The position numbers and the translations under genes were made by a program. The notes beneath the pieces were generated by a model. It was not told the origin of the DNA. It saw nothing but the letters and a program-made list of their open reading frames with translations, and searched no databases. Source: Pelomonas nitida (GTDB taxonomy: Bacteria; Pseudomonadota; Gammaproteobacteria; Burkholderiales; Burkholderiaceae_C). Taken from it: 64,000 nucleotides of DNA. The stretch spans positions 1-64,000 of the forward strand of contig NZ_JBIGIA010000013.1 in assembly GCF_043555975.1 (NCBI RefSeq). Reading direction: 5' to 3'. This document shows, one piece after another, positions 25,784-34,705 of this stretch; the stretch's first letter is position 1; every line of letters starts with the position of its first letter.

Positions 25784-27844
25784 TCAATCGCCTTCGTCGC
25801 CGGCCTGGTAGGCCCCGACGAGTGCAGCCTGCGTGTGCGGCGGCACCGCCTCGTAGTGCGACAACAGCAGCGTGTAGCGGCCCTGGCCGGCGGTCATCGC
25901 GTTCAGGCGCGTCTGGTAGTTCGCCAGTTCGGCCAGCGGCGCCAGCCCCTGTACGATGAGGCTGCCCGGCACGGCGGTGCGCGTGCCGTTGACCTGGCCG
26001 CGGCGTGAGGCCAGGTCGCCGGTGATGTCGCCGATGCTGTGTTCCGGCGCGGTGACCTCGACCTGCACGATGGGCTCCAGCACCAGCGGTTGCGCCTCGC
26101 GCACGGCCGCCATTAGCGCGCGGCGCCCGGCGGTGACGAAAGCGATTTCCTTGCTGTCGACCGAATGGTGCTTGCCGTCGTAAACGGTCACGCGCAGATC
26201 CACGACGGGGAAGCCGGCGATGACGCCGCTGGCCAGTGCCGAGCGCACGCCTTTCTCGACGGCCGGCATGTACTGGCCCGGGATGACGCCGCCCTTGACC
26301 GCGTCGACGAACTCGAAGCCCGCCCCGCGTGCCAGCGGCTCCACCCGCAGGTAGACCTCGCCGAACTGGCCCGCGCCGCCGCTTTGCTTCTTGTGGCGGT
26401 GGTGGCCGTCGGCCGCAGCGGCGATGGTCTCGCGGTAGGCGATGCGGGGCGGCTCGGTGGCGACCTCGCCCTTGTAGAGCTCGCGCACGCGCTCCAGCAG
26501 CAGTCGCAGGTGCAACTCACCCAGCCCGTAGACCAGGGTCTGGTGTGTCTCTCCCGCCTGCTCGATGCGCAGGCAGGGGTCTTCGTCGACCAGCCGGGCC
26601 AGCACTTCCCACAGCTTCTGCTCGTCGCCGCGCCGTGCCGGGCTGATCGCGAGGCCGTGCACCGGCGTCGGGAAGTCCAGCGGCCGCAGGAAGATGTGCT
26701 CGTCCTCCTGCGCGTCGTGCAGCACGGCGTCGAAAGCGATGTCGTCGACCTTGGCGATGGCGCACAGCTCGCCGGGCAAGGCTTCGTCCACCTCCACGTG
26801 CCGCCCGCCCTGCAGCATGAACAGGTGGCCCACGCGGATGGGCTTGCGCGCATGGCCGACGAACAGCTGGCCGCCCCGGGCGACGCGGCCCTGGTGCACG
26901 CGCAGCACGCCCATCTTGCCCAGATAGGGGTCGGCCACGACCTTGAACACATGCGCCAACACATGGGCGGCCGGGTCGGGCGTAGCGGGGTAGGGCTGCG
27001 GCTCGCCGCCCTTGCCTTGCAGGAACGGCGGCGGGTTGCCCTCGGCCGGGTTGGGCATCAGCGTGCGAATGGCGGCCAGCAGCTCGCCCACGCCGGCTCC
27101 GGTGCGCGCCGAGCAGAAGCACACCGGGATCAGGTGGCCCTCGCGCAGCGCCTGCTCCAGCGGCGCATGCAGCTCCTTCGGGTCGATGTCGCCTTCGGTC
27201 AGGTAGCGGTCGACGAAGCCGGCGTCCACCTCCACCACCTGCTCCACCAGCGCGCGGTGCGCATCGGCCACGGAGGAAAAATCGGGCGGGATCGCCGGGT
27301 CGCCCGTTGCCGCGAAGAAGCAGTCGGCCACGCGCTGGCCGCCGCCCGCGGGCAGGTTCAGCGGCAGGCATGCCTTGCCGAACACGTCGCGGATCTGCGC
27401 CAGCAGCGCCGGCAGGTCGAGCTCGGGCGCGTCGATCTTGTTGACGACGATGAGCCGCGCCAGGCCGCGTTCGCCGGCGGCCGTCAGCAGGCGCTGCGCC
27501 ATCAGCTCGATGCCGTGTTGCGCGTTGAGCACGACGACGGCCGTGTCGGCGGCTTCCAGCGCCGGCAGCGCCTGGCCGATGAAGTCGGGCGCGCCGGGCG
27601 TGTCGATGGCGTGCACGCGAATGCCGTCGTGCGTGAAGTGAGCGAGGCTGGACTGCAGCGAATGTCCCAGGCGTTTTTCCAGCGGGTCGTGGTCGGACAC
27701 CGTGTTGCCGCGCTCGATGCTGCCGGCCTGCGCCAGCACGCCGGCATGGGCCAGCAGCGCGTCCAGCAGCAGCGTCTTGCCGGCCGCCGCCGGGCCTACC
27801 AGCGCCACCGTGCGGATGGCGCTCACTCGTGAATCCAAGGTCAT
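25784..27844 (-). CDS. Elongation factor G-like GTPase
   Basis: A 686-residue translational-GTPase-family protein. G1 is VGPAAAGKT (near residue 17, not the AHIDAGKT of true EF-G), G3 IDTPGAPDF, and G4 VVNKID. Domain II (HVFKVVADPYLGKMGVLRVHQG), domain IV (KKQSGGAGQFGEVYLRVEP) and C-terminal VEVTAPEHSIGDITGDLASRRGQ follow in EF-G order. It matches the EF-G-like paralogue group found besides canonical FusA in many beta-proteobacteria; its ribosomal role is not settled. ATG 27844 is set by an AGGAG ribosome site. It is divergent from a peptidase gene across 72 bases. The same frame stays open to 29380, but that is antisense to the peptidase. Confidence 0.92.
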   Translation of the reverse strand: MTLDSRVSAIRTVALVGPAAAGKTLLLDALLAHAGVLAQAGSIERGNTVSDHDPLEKRLGHSLQSSLAHFTHDGIRVHAIDTPGAPDFIGQALPALEAADTAVVVLNAQHGIELMAQRLLTAAGERGLARLIVVNKIDAPELDLPALLAQIRDVFGKACLPLNLPAGGGQRVADCFFAATGDPAIPPDFSSVADAHRALVEQVVEVDAGFVDRYLTEGDIDPKELHAPLEQALREGHLIPVCFCSARTGAGVGELLAAIRTLMPNPAEGNPPPFLQGKGGEPQPYPATPDPAAHVLAHVFKVVADPYLGKMGVLRVHQGRVARGGQLFVGHARKPIRVGHLFMLQGGRHVEVDEALPGELCAIAKVDDIAFDAVLHDAQEDEHIFLRPLDFPTPVHGLAISPARRGDEQKLWEVLARLVDEDPCLRIEQAGETHQTLVYGLGELHLRLLLERVRELYKGEVATEPPRIAYRETIAAAADGHHRHKKQSGGAGQFGEVYLRVEPLARGAGFEFVDAVKGGVIPGQYMPAVEKGVRSALASGVIAGFPVVDLRVTVYDGKHHSVDSKEIAFVTAGRRALMAAVREAQPLVLEPIVQVEVTAPEHSIGDITGDLASRRGQVNGTRTAVPGSLIVQGLAPLAELANYQTRLNAMTAGQGRYTLLLSHYEAVPPHTQAALVGAYQAGDEGD

Positions 27845-27916
27845 CGGACTCTCCTCGTGCAGGGACCGGCCAGCGTAGAAGAAGCCGGCCCGCGCAGCAA
27901 GGGCAGAATCTTCCGC

Positions 27917-29338
27917 ATGCAGACCCGACCCCGCGCGCTCGCCCTCACCCTGTCCATCGTCCTGGCCGCCGCGTCCGCGCAGGCCCAGACGCCCGCACCG
28001 GCGGATGCGCTGCAGGCCATGCTGGCCGAGGTCAGTGCCGCGCGCATCGAGGCGCGCATCCGCCGGCTGGTCAGCTTCGGCACGCGGCACACGCTGTCGG
28101 ACATCGCGTCCGACACGCGCGGCATCGGCGCGGCGCGGCGCTGGATCACCGCCGAGCTGCAGGCCTGCGCCAAGGCGCCCGGCAGCCGCTTGAAGGTGGA
28201 GGAGCAGAGCTTCATCGAGCCCGCCGGCAACCGCGTGAACCAGCCCACCGAACTGGTCAACATCGTCGCGACGCTGCCCGGGCGTGGCGCGAGCCAGGGG
28301 CGCACGCTGGTGGTCAGCGGCCACTACGACTCGCGCAACAGCGAGGTCATGGACGCGCTGGGCGAGGCGCCCGGCGCCAATGACGACGCCTCCGGCACGG
28401 CGGCCGTCATGGAGCTGGCCTGCGTGATGGCGACGCGCCACTTCGACGCGACACTGGTGTTCATGGCCGTGCCGGGCGAGGAGCAGGGCCTGCTGGGCGC
28501 GGCGCAATGGGCGCGCGACGCGCGGGCGCAGGGCGTCAACGTCGAGGCCATGATCACCAACGACATCGTCGGCAGCTCGCGCGGCGATGCGGGCCAGCGG
28601 GACGCGCGGCGCATGCGCCTGTTCGCCGACGGGCTGGACCCGCTGGTGCGCCTGCTGAGCCAAGCGCAGGCCAACCGGCCGGCGACGGCGGCCGACCAGA
28701 AGGCCCACGCCGCCATGCAGGCCGAGTTGCTGCCGCTGCTGCAGGCCGGTGCCAACGAAGACCTGCCCACGGCCCAGCTCGGCCGCCACCTGAAGGCAGC
28801 CGCCGAGGCGGCAATGCCGGGCTTCACGGTGCAGCTGATCCAGCGCCGCGACCGCTACCTGCGTGGCGGCGACCACCTGCCGTTCCTGGAGCGAGGCTAT
28901 GCCGCCGTGCGCTTCACGGAGCCGTTCGAGAACTTCGCGCACCAGCACCAAAACCCCCGGACGGAGAACGGCGTCGTCTACGGCGACCTGCCCGAGTTCG
29001 TGGACTTTCCGTACGTGGCCGATGTGGCGCGCGTGAACCTGGCCGGCCTGGCCACGCTGGCCTGGGCGCCGGCGCCGGTGAAGGGCGTGCGGCTGGACGC
29101 CAGCGGCCTGACCAACGACTCCACGCTCGAATGGACTGCCAGCGACGACCCCGAGGTGGCCGGCTACCGCATCGTCTGGCGTGACACCGACGCCGCCACC
29201 TGGCAGCAGGCCCGCGATGTGGGCCGCGTGAACCGCGTGACGCTGCCGGTCAGCAAGGACAACGTCATCTTTGGCGTGCAGGCCGTGTCGCGCAAGGGCT
29301 ACGCCAGCCTCGCCAGCTACCCGCTGCCGAAGCGTTAG
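27917..29338 (+). CDS. Secreted M28-family metallopeptidase
   Basis: A 473-residue exported aminopeptidase-like protein. A signal peptide covers about residues 1-24 (LALTLSIVLAAASAQAQ). The M28 zinc site is clear: SGHYDSRNSE (His and Asp), GANDDASGTAAVMEL (Asp), and PGEEQGLLG with the catalytic and metal Glu pair. Residues about 390-470 resemble a fibronectin-III-like module (LEWTASDDPEVAGYRIVW). It likely works in the periplasm or outside the cell on peptides. Its TAG stop is the first three bases of a terminal inverted repeat. Confidence 0.92.
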   Translation: MQTRPRALALTLSIVLAAASAQAQTPAPADALQAMLAEVSAARIEARIRRLVSFGTRHTLSDIASDTRGIGAARRWITAELQACAKAPGSRLKVEEQSFIEPAGNRVNQPTELVNIVATLPGRGASQGRTLVVSGHYDSRNSEVMDALGEAPGANDDASGTAAVMELACVMATRHFDATLVFMAVPGEEQGLLGAAQWARDARAQGVNVEAMITNDIVGSSRGDAGQRDARRMRLFADGLDPLVRLLSQAQANRPATAADQKAHAAMQAELLPLLQAGANEDLPTAQLGRHLKAAAEAAMPGFTVQLIQRRDRYLRGGDHLPFLERGYAAVRFTEPFENFAHQHQNPRTENGVVYGDLPEFVDFPYVADVARVNLAGLATLAWAPAPVKGVRLDASGLTNDSTLEWTASDDPEVAGYRIVWRDTDAATWQQARDVGRVNRVTLPVSKDNVIFGVQAVSRKGYASLASYPLPKR

Positions 29339-29582
29339 CCCGGATATTTCGCGAGGCCGGCCCGCGCCGACCTGCAACACCGATGAACACGGCGATCTCG
29401 CCGTTCAAGGTGATATCCACTTTGGCTTCACGGGCCTACGCGGGCTTGCGCAGCGCCAGGCTTGTGGCCTGCACCTCAAGGCCTCGCCAATGCCTACGGG
29501 CATTGGCTGCGGCCGTCTCGGCGCATCCCCCGGCGCCTGGCATCCACGCAATTCCCGCGTACCTCGCGAGATATCCGGGCTA
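29336..29582. mobile_element. MITE-like element with 21-base terminal inverted repeats
   Basis: Ends at 29336-29356 and 29562-29582 are inverted copies of TAG + CCCGGATATYTCGCGAGG with one mismatch. Inside are hairpins such as CCAATGCC-tac-GGGCATTGG and ACGGCGA-tc-TCGCCGT. No coding frame is convincing. It exactly fills the gap between two convergent genes, and the TAG at each end is the stop codon of the flanking gene. It is the size and form of a non-autonomous miniature element or large REP-type repeat; no target-site duplication is evident. Confidence 0.75.
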
Positions 29583-30458
29583 CCCTGGCAGCGTCAGCGT
29601 GCCGTCCGGGTAGCGCGACGCCATGAAGTCGACGAAGGCCTTGACCTTGGGGCTGGCCAGGCGGCGCGAGGTGTGCAGCACCCACAGCTCAACGGCCGGG
29701 CCGTCGATCGCGCCCCACTGCACGAGCTCGCCGCGCGCCAGCTGCGCGCCGACGATGGAGCGCGGCACGCGGGCGATACCGGCACCGGCCAGCGCCGCGT
29801 CGCGCAGCATCAGCATCGACGACAGCCGCAGCACCGGCACGGGCTCGATCGTCGGCCCGCCGTCGGCGAGCTGCCAGGTTTCGCCGTCGCGCCAGCCGTT
29901 GACCACCGCGTCCACGCGCACCGGGCCGTCACCCGGCTCGGGCCGGGCCACCGTGGGCGCCGCCACCACCACCAGCCGGTCCGTCGCGAAGCAGCGGCCC
30001 ACCAGCGCCGAGTCGGGCCGCGGGTTCGGGCGCAGCGCCACGTCGAACTGCTCGTCCACCAGGTCCGCCAGCCGGTCTTCGGCCACGACGTCCAGCGTCA
30101 CTGCCGGGTAGAGGCGCCGGAAGTCGGCCGCCAGCCTGCCCATGGCCAGCTGCGCGAACAGCACCGGGGCGGCCACCCGCAAGCGCCCCGCCACCTGGTC
30201 GCTGCCTTCGCGCGCGGCGGTGAGGGCGTCGCCCACCTCCTGCAGCGGCCCTTCGGTGCGCTCCTGCAGCCGCTGCCCGGCCTCCGTCAGCTCCAGCCCC
30301 TTGCTGCCGCGCTCGATGAGCCGCACCCCCAGTTGCTCCTCCAGCTCGGCCACGCGGCGCGACAGCGTCGCCTTGGAGCGCCGGCTCGCGCGGCTGGCCC
30401 GGCCAAAGCCGCCGTGCGTGGCCACCAGGTTGAAGTCCGCCAGTGCGTTCAGATCCAT
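29580..30458 (-). CDS. LysR family transcriptional regulator
   Basis: A 292-residue LysR regulator. The N-terminal winged helix has the usual pattern (LNALADFNLVATHGGFGRASRASRRSKATLSRRVAELEEQLGVRL in part). A periplasmic-binding-type effector domain follows from about residue 90 (GRLRVAAPVLFAQLAM). It is divergent from an NmrA-like oxidoreductase across 113 bases holding an AGACAgttTGTCT palindrome, so it most likely controls that gene. Its TAG stop is the end of the adjoining inverted-repeat element. Confidence 0.93.
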   Translation of the reverse strand: MDLNALADFNLVATHGGFGRASRASRRSKATLSRRVAELEEQLGVRLIERGSKGLELTEAGQRLQERTEGPLQEVGDALTAAREGSDQVAGRLRVAAPVLFAQLAMGRLAADFRRLYPAVTLDVVAEDRLADLVDEQFDVALRPNPRPDSALVGRCFATDRLVVVAAPTVARPEPGDGPVRVDAVVNGWRDGETWQLADGGPTIEPVPVLRLSSMLMLRDAALAGAGIARVPRSIVGAQLARGELVQWGAIDGPAVELWVLHTSRRLASPKVKAFVDFMASRYPDGTLTLPG

Positions 30459-30472
30459 GTGTCTTGTGGTTG

Positions 30473-30485
30473 AGACAGTTTGTCT
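30473..30485. promoter_or_regulatory. Candidate LysR operator
   Basis: AGACAGTTTGTCT is a perfect 5-base inverted repeat with a 3-base centre, 15 bases ahead of the LysR start and 87 ahead of the NmrA-like gene. A nearby GTCTTG repeats half the site. The placement suits divergent control by the LysR protein. Confidence 0.45.
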
Positions 30486-30571
30486 TGATTTTGGCGGCTG
30501 TGTTTATGGATTGCAACGGCATATCGTTCGTTCCGTTCCTTCCCAAACACTTCCACACACGGAGTCTTCAC

Positions 30572-31444
30572 ATGAGCATCCTCGTCATCGGCGCCACCGG
30601 CACCATCGGTTCCCTCGTCGTCCAAGGTCTGGCCCGCCAGGGCGCAGACGTCACCGCGCTGGTCCGCCGGACCGGCACGCAGTCCCTGCCCGCAGGCGTC
30701 AAGGGGGTCGTCGGCGACCTGAGCGACGTCGCCTCCATGCGCCAGGCGCTGCACGGCGTGCGCACGCTGTTCCTGCTGAATGCGCTGGCGGCCGACGAGC
30801 TGACGCAGTCGCTGCAGGCGCTGAACCTGGCCCGCGAGGCCGGCATCGAGCGCATCGTCTACCTGTCGGTCATCCACGCCGACCGCTACACCGACGTGCC
30901 GCACTTCGCCGGCAAGCACACGGTGGAGCGCATGATCGAGTCGCTGGCGCTGCCGGTCACGGTGCTGCGCCCGGCCTACTTCATGCAGAACGACATCGCC
31001 ATCCAGCCCGTCATCGAGGGCTACGGCGTGTTCCCCATGCCCATCGGCGCGCCTGGCTGCGCGATGGTGGATGCGCGCGACATTGCCGACATCGCGGTCG
31101 CCGAGCTGCTGCGCCGCGACCGCGCACCGAGCCCGCTGCCGCGGCTGACGCTGGAGATCGTCGGCCCGGAGGTGCTCAACGGCCCGGCGGCTGCGGCGGT
31201 GTGGAGCGAGGTGCTGGGCCGCCCCATCGCCTATGCCGGTGACGACGTGCAGGCCTTCGAGGCCCAGCTCGCGCAGAACGCGCCGGGCTGGCTGGCCTAC
31301 GACCTGCGCCTGATGATGGCCCGCATCCAGCAGCTGGGCCAGATCGGCGCCGACGGGGCCGTACAAAAGCTCGAGCAGTTGCTCGGCCGGCCGCTGCGCC
31401 GCTACCAGGACTTCGTCGCCGAGCGCGTGCGTGCAGCGGCCTGA
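30572..31444 (+). CDS. NmrA-like NAD(P)-binding oxidoreductase
   Basis: A 290-residue atypical short-chain dehydrogenase of the NmrA/QorB-like group. The N-terminal Rossmann motif is VIGATGTIGSLVVQGL (GxxGxxG), followed by ALVRR, VVGDLSD and VLRPAYFMQN. Members act as NAD(P)-dependent quinone reductases or redox sensors; the canonical Tyr-x-x-x-Lys is not evident, as is common in this group. The ATG at 30572 has GGAG 8 bases ahead. Divergence from a LysR gene suggests induction by an electrophile or quinone, which is inference. Confidence 0.88.
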   Translation: MSILVIGATGTIGSLVVQGLARQGADVTALVRRTGTQSLPAGVKGVVGDLSDVASMRQALHGVRTLFLLNALAADELTQSLQALNLAREAGIERIVYLSVIHADRYTDVPHFAGKHTVERMIESLALPVTVLRPAYFMQNDIAIQPVIEGYGVFPMPIGAPGCAMVDARDIADIAVAELLRRDRAPSPLPRLTLEIVGPEVLNGPAAAAVWSEVLGRPIAYAGDDVQAFEAQLAQNAPGWLAYDLRLMMARIQQLGQIGADGAVQKLEQLLGRPLRRYQDFVAERVRAAA

Positions 31445-31481
31445 CCGCTGAAGCCGTCGCCGCGCCGGCGGGTGTCAACCG

Positions 31482-31988
31482 TCAGTCGCGGCGGCCGGGG
31501 CCGTGGTCGCGATCCCGATCCCGGTCGCGGCCTCGATCCCGATCCGGGCCGCGGTGGTCGTGACGGTCGTCGCGGCCGCGGTCGTCCCAGTGGTGATCGT
31601 GGCGGTCGTCGCGGTATCCCGGCGGGCCGCGGTCGGGCTCACGGCGCACGACGACGTTCTTGCGATACCAGCCGTCCTCGACGAAGTACACCGGCGCACC
31701 GCAGGCCCGGTAGCGGTTGCAGTTGTGGCGCCAGTCGCGGCGATGCTCGGGCGGCACCCACAGGTAGACGGGTTCGCGGTAGACCGGCTGGCCGATGATG
31801 ACCGGCTGCGGCGCCACCACCACGGGCTGCGGGTATTGGCCAATGTCGATGCGGCCGTAGACGCCGGGTTGGCTGAAGCCGATGGACACGCCGATGTCGG
31901 CGGCCTGGGCCGGCAGCGCGGCCAGGCCGGCCAGGGCCAGTGCGGCGGGGGCCGCCCAGCGGGCGAGTCGGTGGCGTTGCTGGTTCAT
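31482..31988 (-). CDS. Exported protein with Arg/Asp/His repeat tail
   Basis: A 168-residue protein with a signal peptide (residues 1-30, APAALALAGLAALPAQA). A middle section follows with PVVVAPQPVIIGQPVYREPVYLWVPPEH-type Pro/Val repeats, then a four-Cys-poor CNRYRAC segment. The last 45 residues are made mostly of Arg, Asp and His in RD/HD pairs. The middle resembles small YXWVPxxHxxxW periplasmic proteins common in Burkholderiales, function unknown. The charged tail may bind metals or cell-wall polymers. AAGGAG 6 bases before the ATG decides the start. The promoter side carries the GTCCTACAA motif shared with the local signalling genes. Confidence 0.8.
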   Translation of the reverse strand: MNQQRHRLARWAAPAALALAGLAALPAQAADIGVSIGFSQPGVYGRIDIGQYPQPVVVAPQPVIIGQPVYREPVYLWVPPEHRRDWRHNCNRYRACGAPVYFVEDGWYRKNVVVRREPDRGPPGYRDDRHDHHWDDRGRDDRHDHRGPDRDRGRDRDRDRDHGPGRRD

Positions 31989-32083
31989 GAGGAACTCCTT
32001 GGTGCTTGGTGCTTGCCGGTATTGAACGCGATGGCGGCCGCTGGGTTGTCATCGGCGCTGTAACAAACCGCAGATGGGGTGTC

Positions 32084-32092
32084 GTCCTACAA
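32084..32092. promoter_or_regulatory. TTGTAGGAC motif between two divergent genes
   Basis: GTCCTACAA is the complement of TTGTAGGAC, which also occurs at 37126-37134 and 37605-37613. It lies 53 bases ahead of the GGDEF-EAL gene and 96 ahead of the Arg/Asp-rich protein gene. Likely a half-site for a NarL/LuxR-type regulator. Confidence 0.45.
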
Positions 32093-32144
32093 GACGGGCC
32101 GAGGGCGCACCTCAAGCTGCCGCCTTCCCAGCCTGGAGCCTGCG

Positions 32145-34652
32145 ATGAGCGACCCCCAGCCTGCGGCCGCCGTCGAGCAGGCCCTGGCCCTGAATGCGCG
32201 TTTTCTGGAGCGTTGCAGCCGCCTCGCGGGTGTGGGCGCGTGGGAGTGGCAGGCCGGCACCGGCTCGCTGGTGTTGTCCGACTCCGCCTGCGAGCTGCTG
32301 GACCTGCCCGCCGATCGCGTGCCCACGCTGGGCGCGCTGCTCGACCGCTTCGGGCCCGACGGTGCCGCCATGCTGGACGCGGCGCTGCACCGCGCCGATT
32401 CCGAGGGGCGCGGCTGGGACGTGGAGCTGCGCTGCGAGACGACGCAGGGCGAGCGCGTGCTGCGCGTCGTCGGCGGGCCCGATGACGACGGCGAGGTGCG
32501 CCGCATCGGCGTGGTCATGCAGGACGTCACCGAGCCCGCCGGCGTGCGCGCCGAGCTGGAACGTGCGCTGGAGCGGCTGGACCTCGCCACCCATGGCGGC
32601 GGCATCGGCGTGTGGGAGCTGGATTTGCAGGCCTCGCGCCACGGTGCGCTGACCTGGGACGACGCGATGTGGCGGCTGCATGGCGAGGCACCGCATGGCC
32701 AGCGCATCACGCCGGTCGGCTGGCGGCGGCGCCTGCATCCGCAGGACCGCCGGGCGGCGCTGCAGGCGCTGGGTATTGCGCTCAGCCGCCGGCCGCAGCT
32801 GGAGGGCGAATGGCGCGTGCGCTGGCCCGACGGCAGTGTCCACGTGTTGCGAGGTTCGGGCCGCTTGCTGCGCGACGGCAGCGGCCGGCCGCTGCGCCTG
32901 TCGGGCGTGTGCTGGGATGTCAGCGAGGAACGCCGGCTGCAGCAGAAGCTCGAAGAGCAGCACGAGTTGCTGGAGGTCACGCTGCAGTCCATCGCCGATG
33001 CGGTGCTCACGACGGATGCGCAGGGCTGCGTCACGTGGCTCAACCCCGTGGCGCAGCGCCTCACGGGCTGGACGGCCGAGGCCGCGCACGGCCAGCCGGC
33101 CTGCCAGGTTTTCCAGGCGCGGCGCGAGGACGAGGCCGAGCCGCTACCCGACCCGGTGCTGCAATGCCTGGCCAGCGGCCAGCCCACGCAGCTGCCGTCC
33201 GGCGCCGTGCTGGTGTCGCGCGACGGCGAGACGCGTGCCGTGGACGACAGCGTCGCGCCCATCCGCGGGCGTGATGGCGAGGTGGTCGGCGCGGTGCTGG
33301 TGTTCCGTGATGTCACGCAGCAGCGCCGCCAGTTCGACGAGATCCGCTGGCGCGCCAGCCATGATGTGCTGACCGGCCTGGCCAACCGCTCGGAGCTGGG
33401 CCAGCGCCTGGCGCGCACGCTGGAGCGTGCCAAGCGCGAGGGCAGCCACCATGCCTTGCTGGCGATCGACCTCGACCGCTTCAAGCTCGTCAACGACCAT
33501 TGCGGCCACGCAGCCGGCGACGAGGTGCTGCGCGAGGTGGCGCGGCGGCTGGAGGCCGGCGTGCGCGGGCGCGACACCGTGGCGCGCCTGGGGGGCGACG
33601 AGTTCGCCGCCATCCTGGAGAACTGCTCGCTGGAAGAGGCGCAGCACGTGGCGCAGAAGCTGTGCGACTCGCTGGACCAATACCGCTACACCGAGGGCGA
33701 CCAGACCTTCCGCATCGGCGCCAGCGTCGGCGTCACGCCGCTGGACGGCCGCTGGCCCGACACCGCCAGCGTGCTGCGCGAGGCCGATGCCTGCTGCATG
33801 ATCGCCAAGGAGCTGGGCCGCAACCGCGTGCAGGTGTGGGCGCCGGACGATGCCGCGCTGCGCGCGCACCAGAGCGAGCACCGCTGGGCCACGCGGCTGC
33901 AGCAGGCGCTGGACGAAGGCCGCTTCGAGCTGGACCTGCAGCGCGTGCTGCCGGCACAGGGCGCCGCAGACGACGGCCGGCTGCGGGGCGAGCTGCTGCT
34001 GCGCCTGCGTGAGCGCGACGGCAACCGCGTGCCGCCCACGGCCTTCATGCCGGCCGCCGAGCGCTTTCACATCGCGCCGCGCATCGACCGCTGGGTGTTG
34101 CGCCAGGCGGTGACCATGTTGCAGCGCGAGGGCCTGCCCGAGATCGCGTCGCTGTCGGTCAACCTGTCGGCGCTGACGCTGCAGGACGCCGCCTTCCACC
34201 AGGAAGCGCGGGCGCTGCTGCTGGAGCTGGGCACCCAACGTGCGCGGGCGCTGTGCCTGGAGATCACGGAGACGGCCGTCATCACGCGGCTCGCCGATGC
34301 GGCCCGCTTCGTCACGCAGATGCGGGCGCTGGGTGCGCGCATCGCGCTGGACGACTTCGGCGCCGGCGCGTCTTCCTACGGCTACCTCAAGGCGCTGCCG
34401 GTGGACGTGCTGAAGATCGACGGCCAGTTCGTGCGTTCGCTGATGACCGATCCGCTGGACCAGGTGGCGGTGCGCAGCTTTGTCGACGTGGCGCAGACGC
34501 TGGGCCTGGCGACGGTGGCGGAATGCGTGGAGACGCCCGAGGTGCTGCAGGAGCTGGTGCGCCTGGGTGTGGGTGAGGTGCAGGGCTTTTTGCTGCACCG
34601 GCCCGAGCCGGTGGACTGCCTGCTGACCGCCGAGGACGGCCAGCCCGCGTGA
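32145..34652 (+). CDS. PAS-GGDEF-EAL cyclic-di-GMP signalling protein
   Basis: An 835-residue cytoplasmic protein without membrane segments. About three PAS-type sensor parts occupy residues 15-400. A GGDEF domain with an intact GGDEF at 483-487 then suggests diguanylate cyclase activity. The C-terminal EAL domain has ELL at 616-618 in place of EAL, with the other phosphodiesterase residues visible: SVNLSA, LEITET, LDDFG, LKIDG, AECVET, VQGFLL. Net direction of c-di-GMP turnover cannot be told. The ATG at 32145 is chosen by homology and a GGAG site. A TTGTAGGAC-type motif precedes it. Confidence 0.92.
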   Translation: MSDPQPAAAVEQALALNARFLERCSRLAGVGAWEWQAGTGSLVLSDSACELLDLPADRVPTLGALLDRFGPDGAAMLDAALHRADSEGRGWDVELRCETTQGERVLRVVGGPDDDGEVRRIGVVMQDVTEPAGVRAELERALERLDLATHGGGIGVWELDLQASRHGALTWDDAMWRLHGEAPHGQRITPVGWRRRLHPQDRRAALQALGIALSRRPQLEGEWRVRWPDGSVHVLRGSGRLLRDGSGRPLRLSGVCWDVSEERRLQQKLEEQHELLEVTLQSIADAVLTTDAQGCVTWLNPVAQRLTGWTAEAAHGQPACQVFQARREDEAEPLPDPVLQCLASGQPTQLPSGAVLVSRDGETRAVDDSVAPIRGRDGEVVGAVLVFRDVTQQRRQFDEIRWRASHDVLTGLANRSELGQRLARTLERAKREGSHHALLAIDLDRFKLVNDHCGHAAGDEVLREVARRLEAGVRGRDTVARLGGDEFAAILENCSLEEAQHVAQKLCDSLDQYRYTEGDQTFRIGASVGVTPLDGRWPDTASVLREADACCMIAKELGRNRVQVWAPDDAALRAHQSEHRWATRLQQALDEGRFELDLQRVLPAQGAADDGRLRGELLLRLRERDGNRVPPTAFMPAAERFHIAPRIDRWVLRQAVTMLQREGLPEIASLSVNLSALTLQDAAFHQEARALLLELGTQRARALCLEITETAVITRLADAARFVTQMRALGARIALDDFGAGASSYGYLKALPVDVLKIDGQFVRSLMTDPLDQVAVRSFVDVAQTLGLATVAECVETPEVLQELVRLGVGEVQGFLLHRPEPVDCLLTAEDGQPA

Positions 34653-34705
34653 GGCGGGGCGGGCCGGTGCGGCCCGCGCTTGGCGTCAGTGGCGATCAGT
34701 GCCGA

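Noticed and set aside
27845..29380. N-terminal extension of the EF-G-like gene by about 510 codons
   Set aside because: It is antisense to the M28 peptidase and low-complexity. A clear AGGAG ribosome site and homology begin at 27844.
31484..31620. Short tandem-like GC repeats, considered as CRISPR or satellite
   Set aside because: The repeats follow codon phase and encode Arg-Asp/His-Asp pairs, and there are no spacers.
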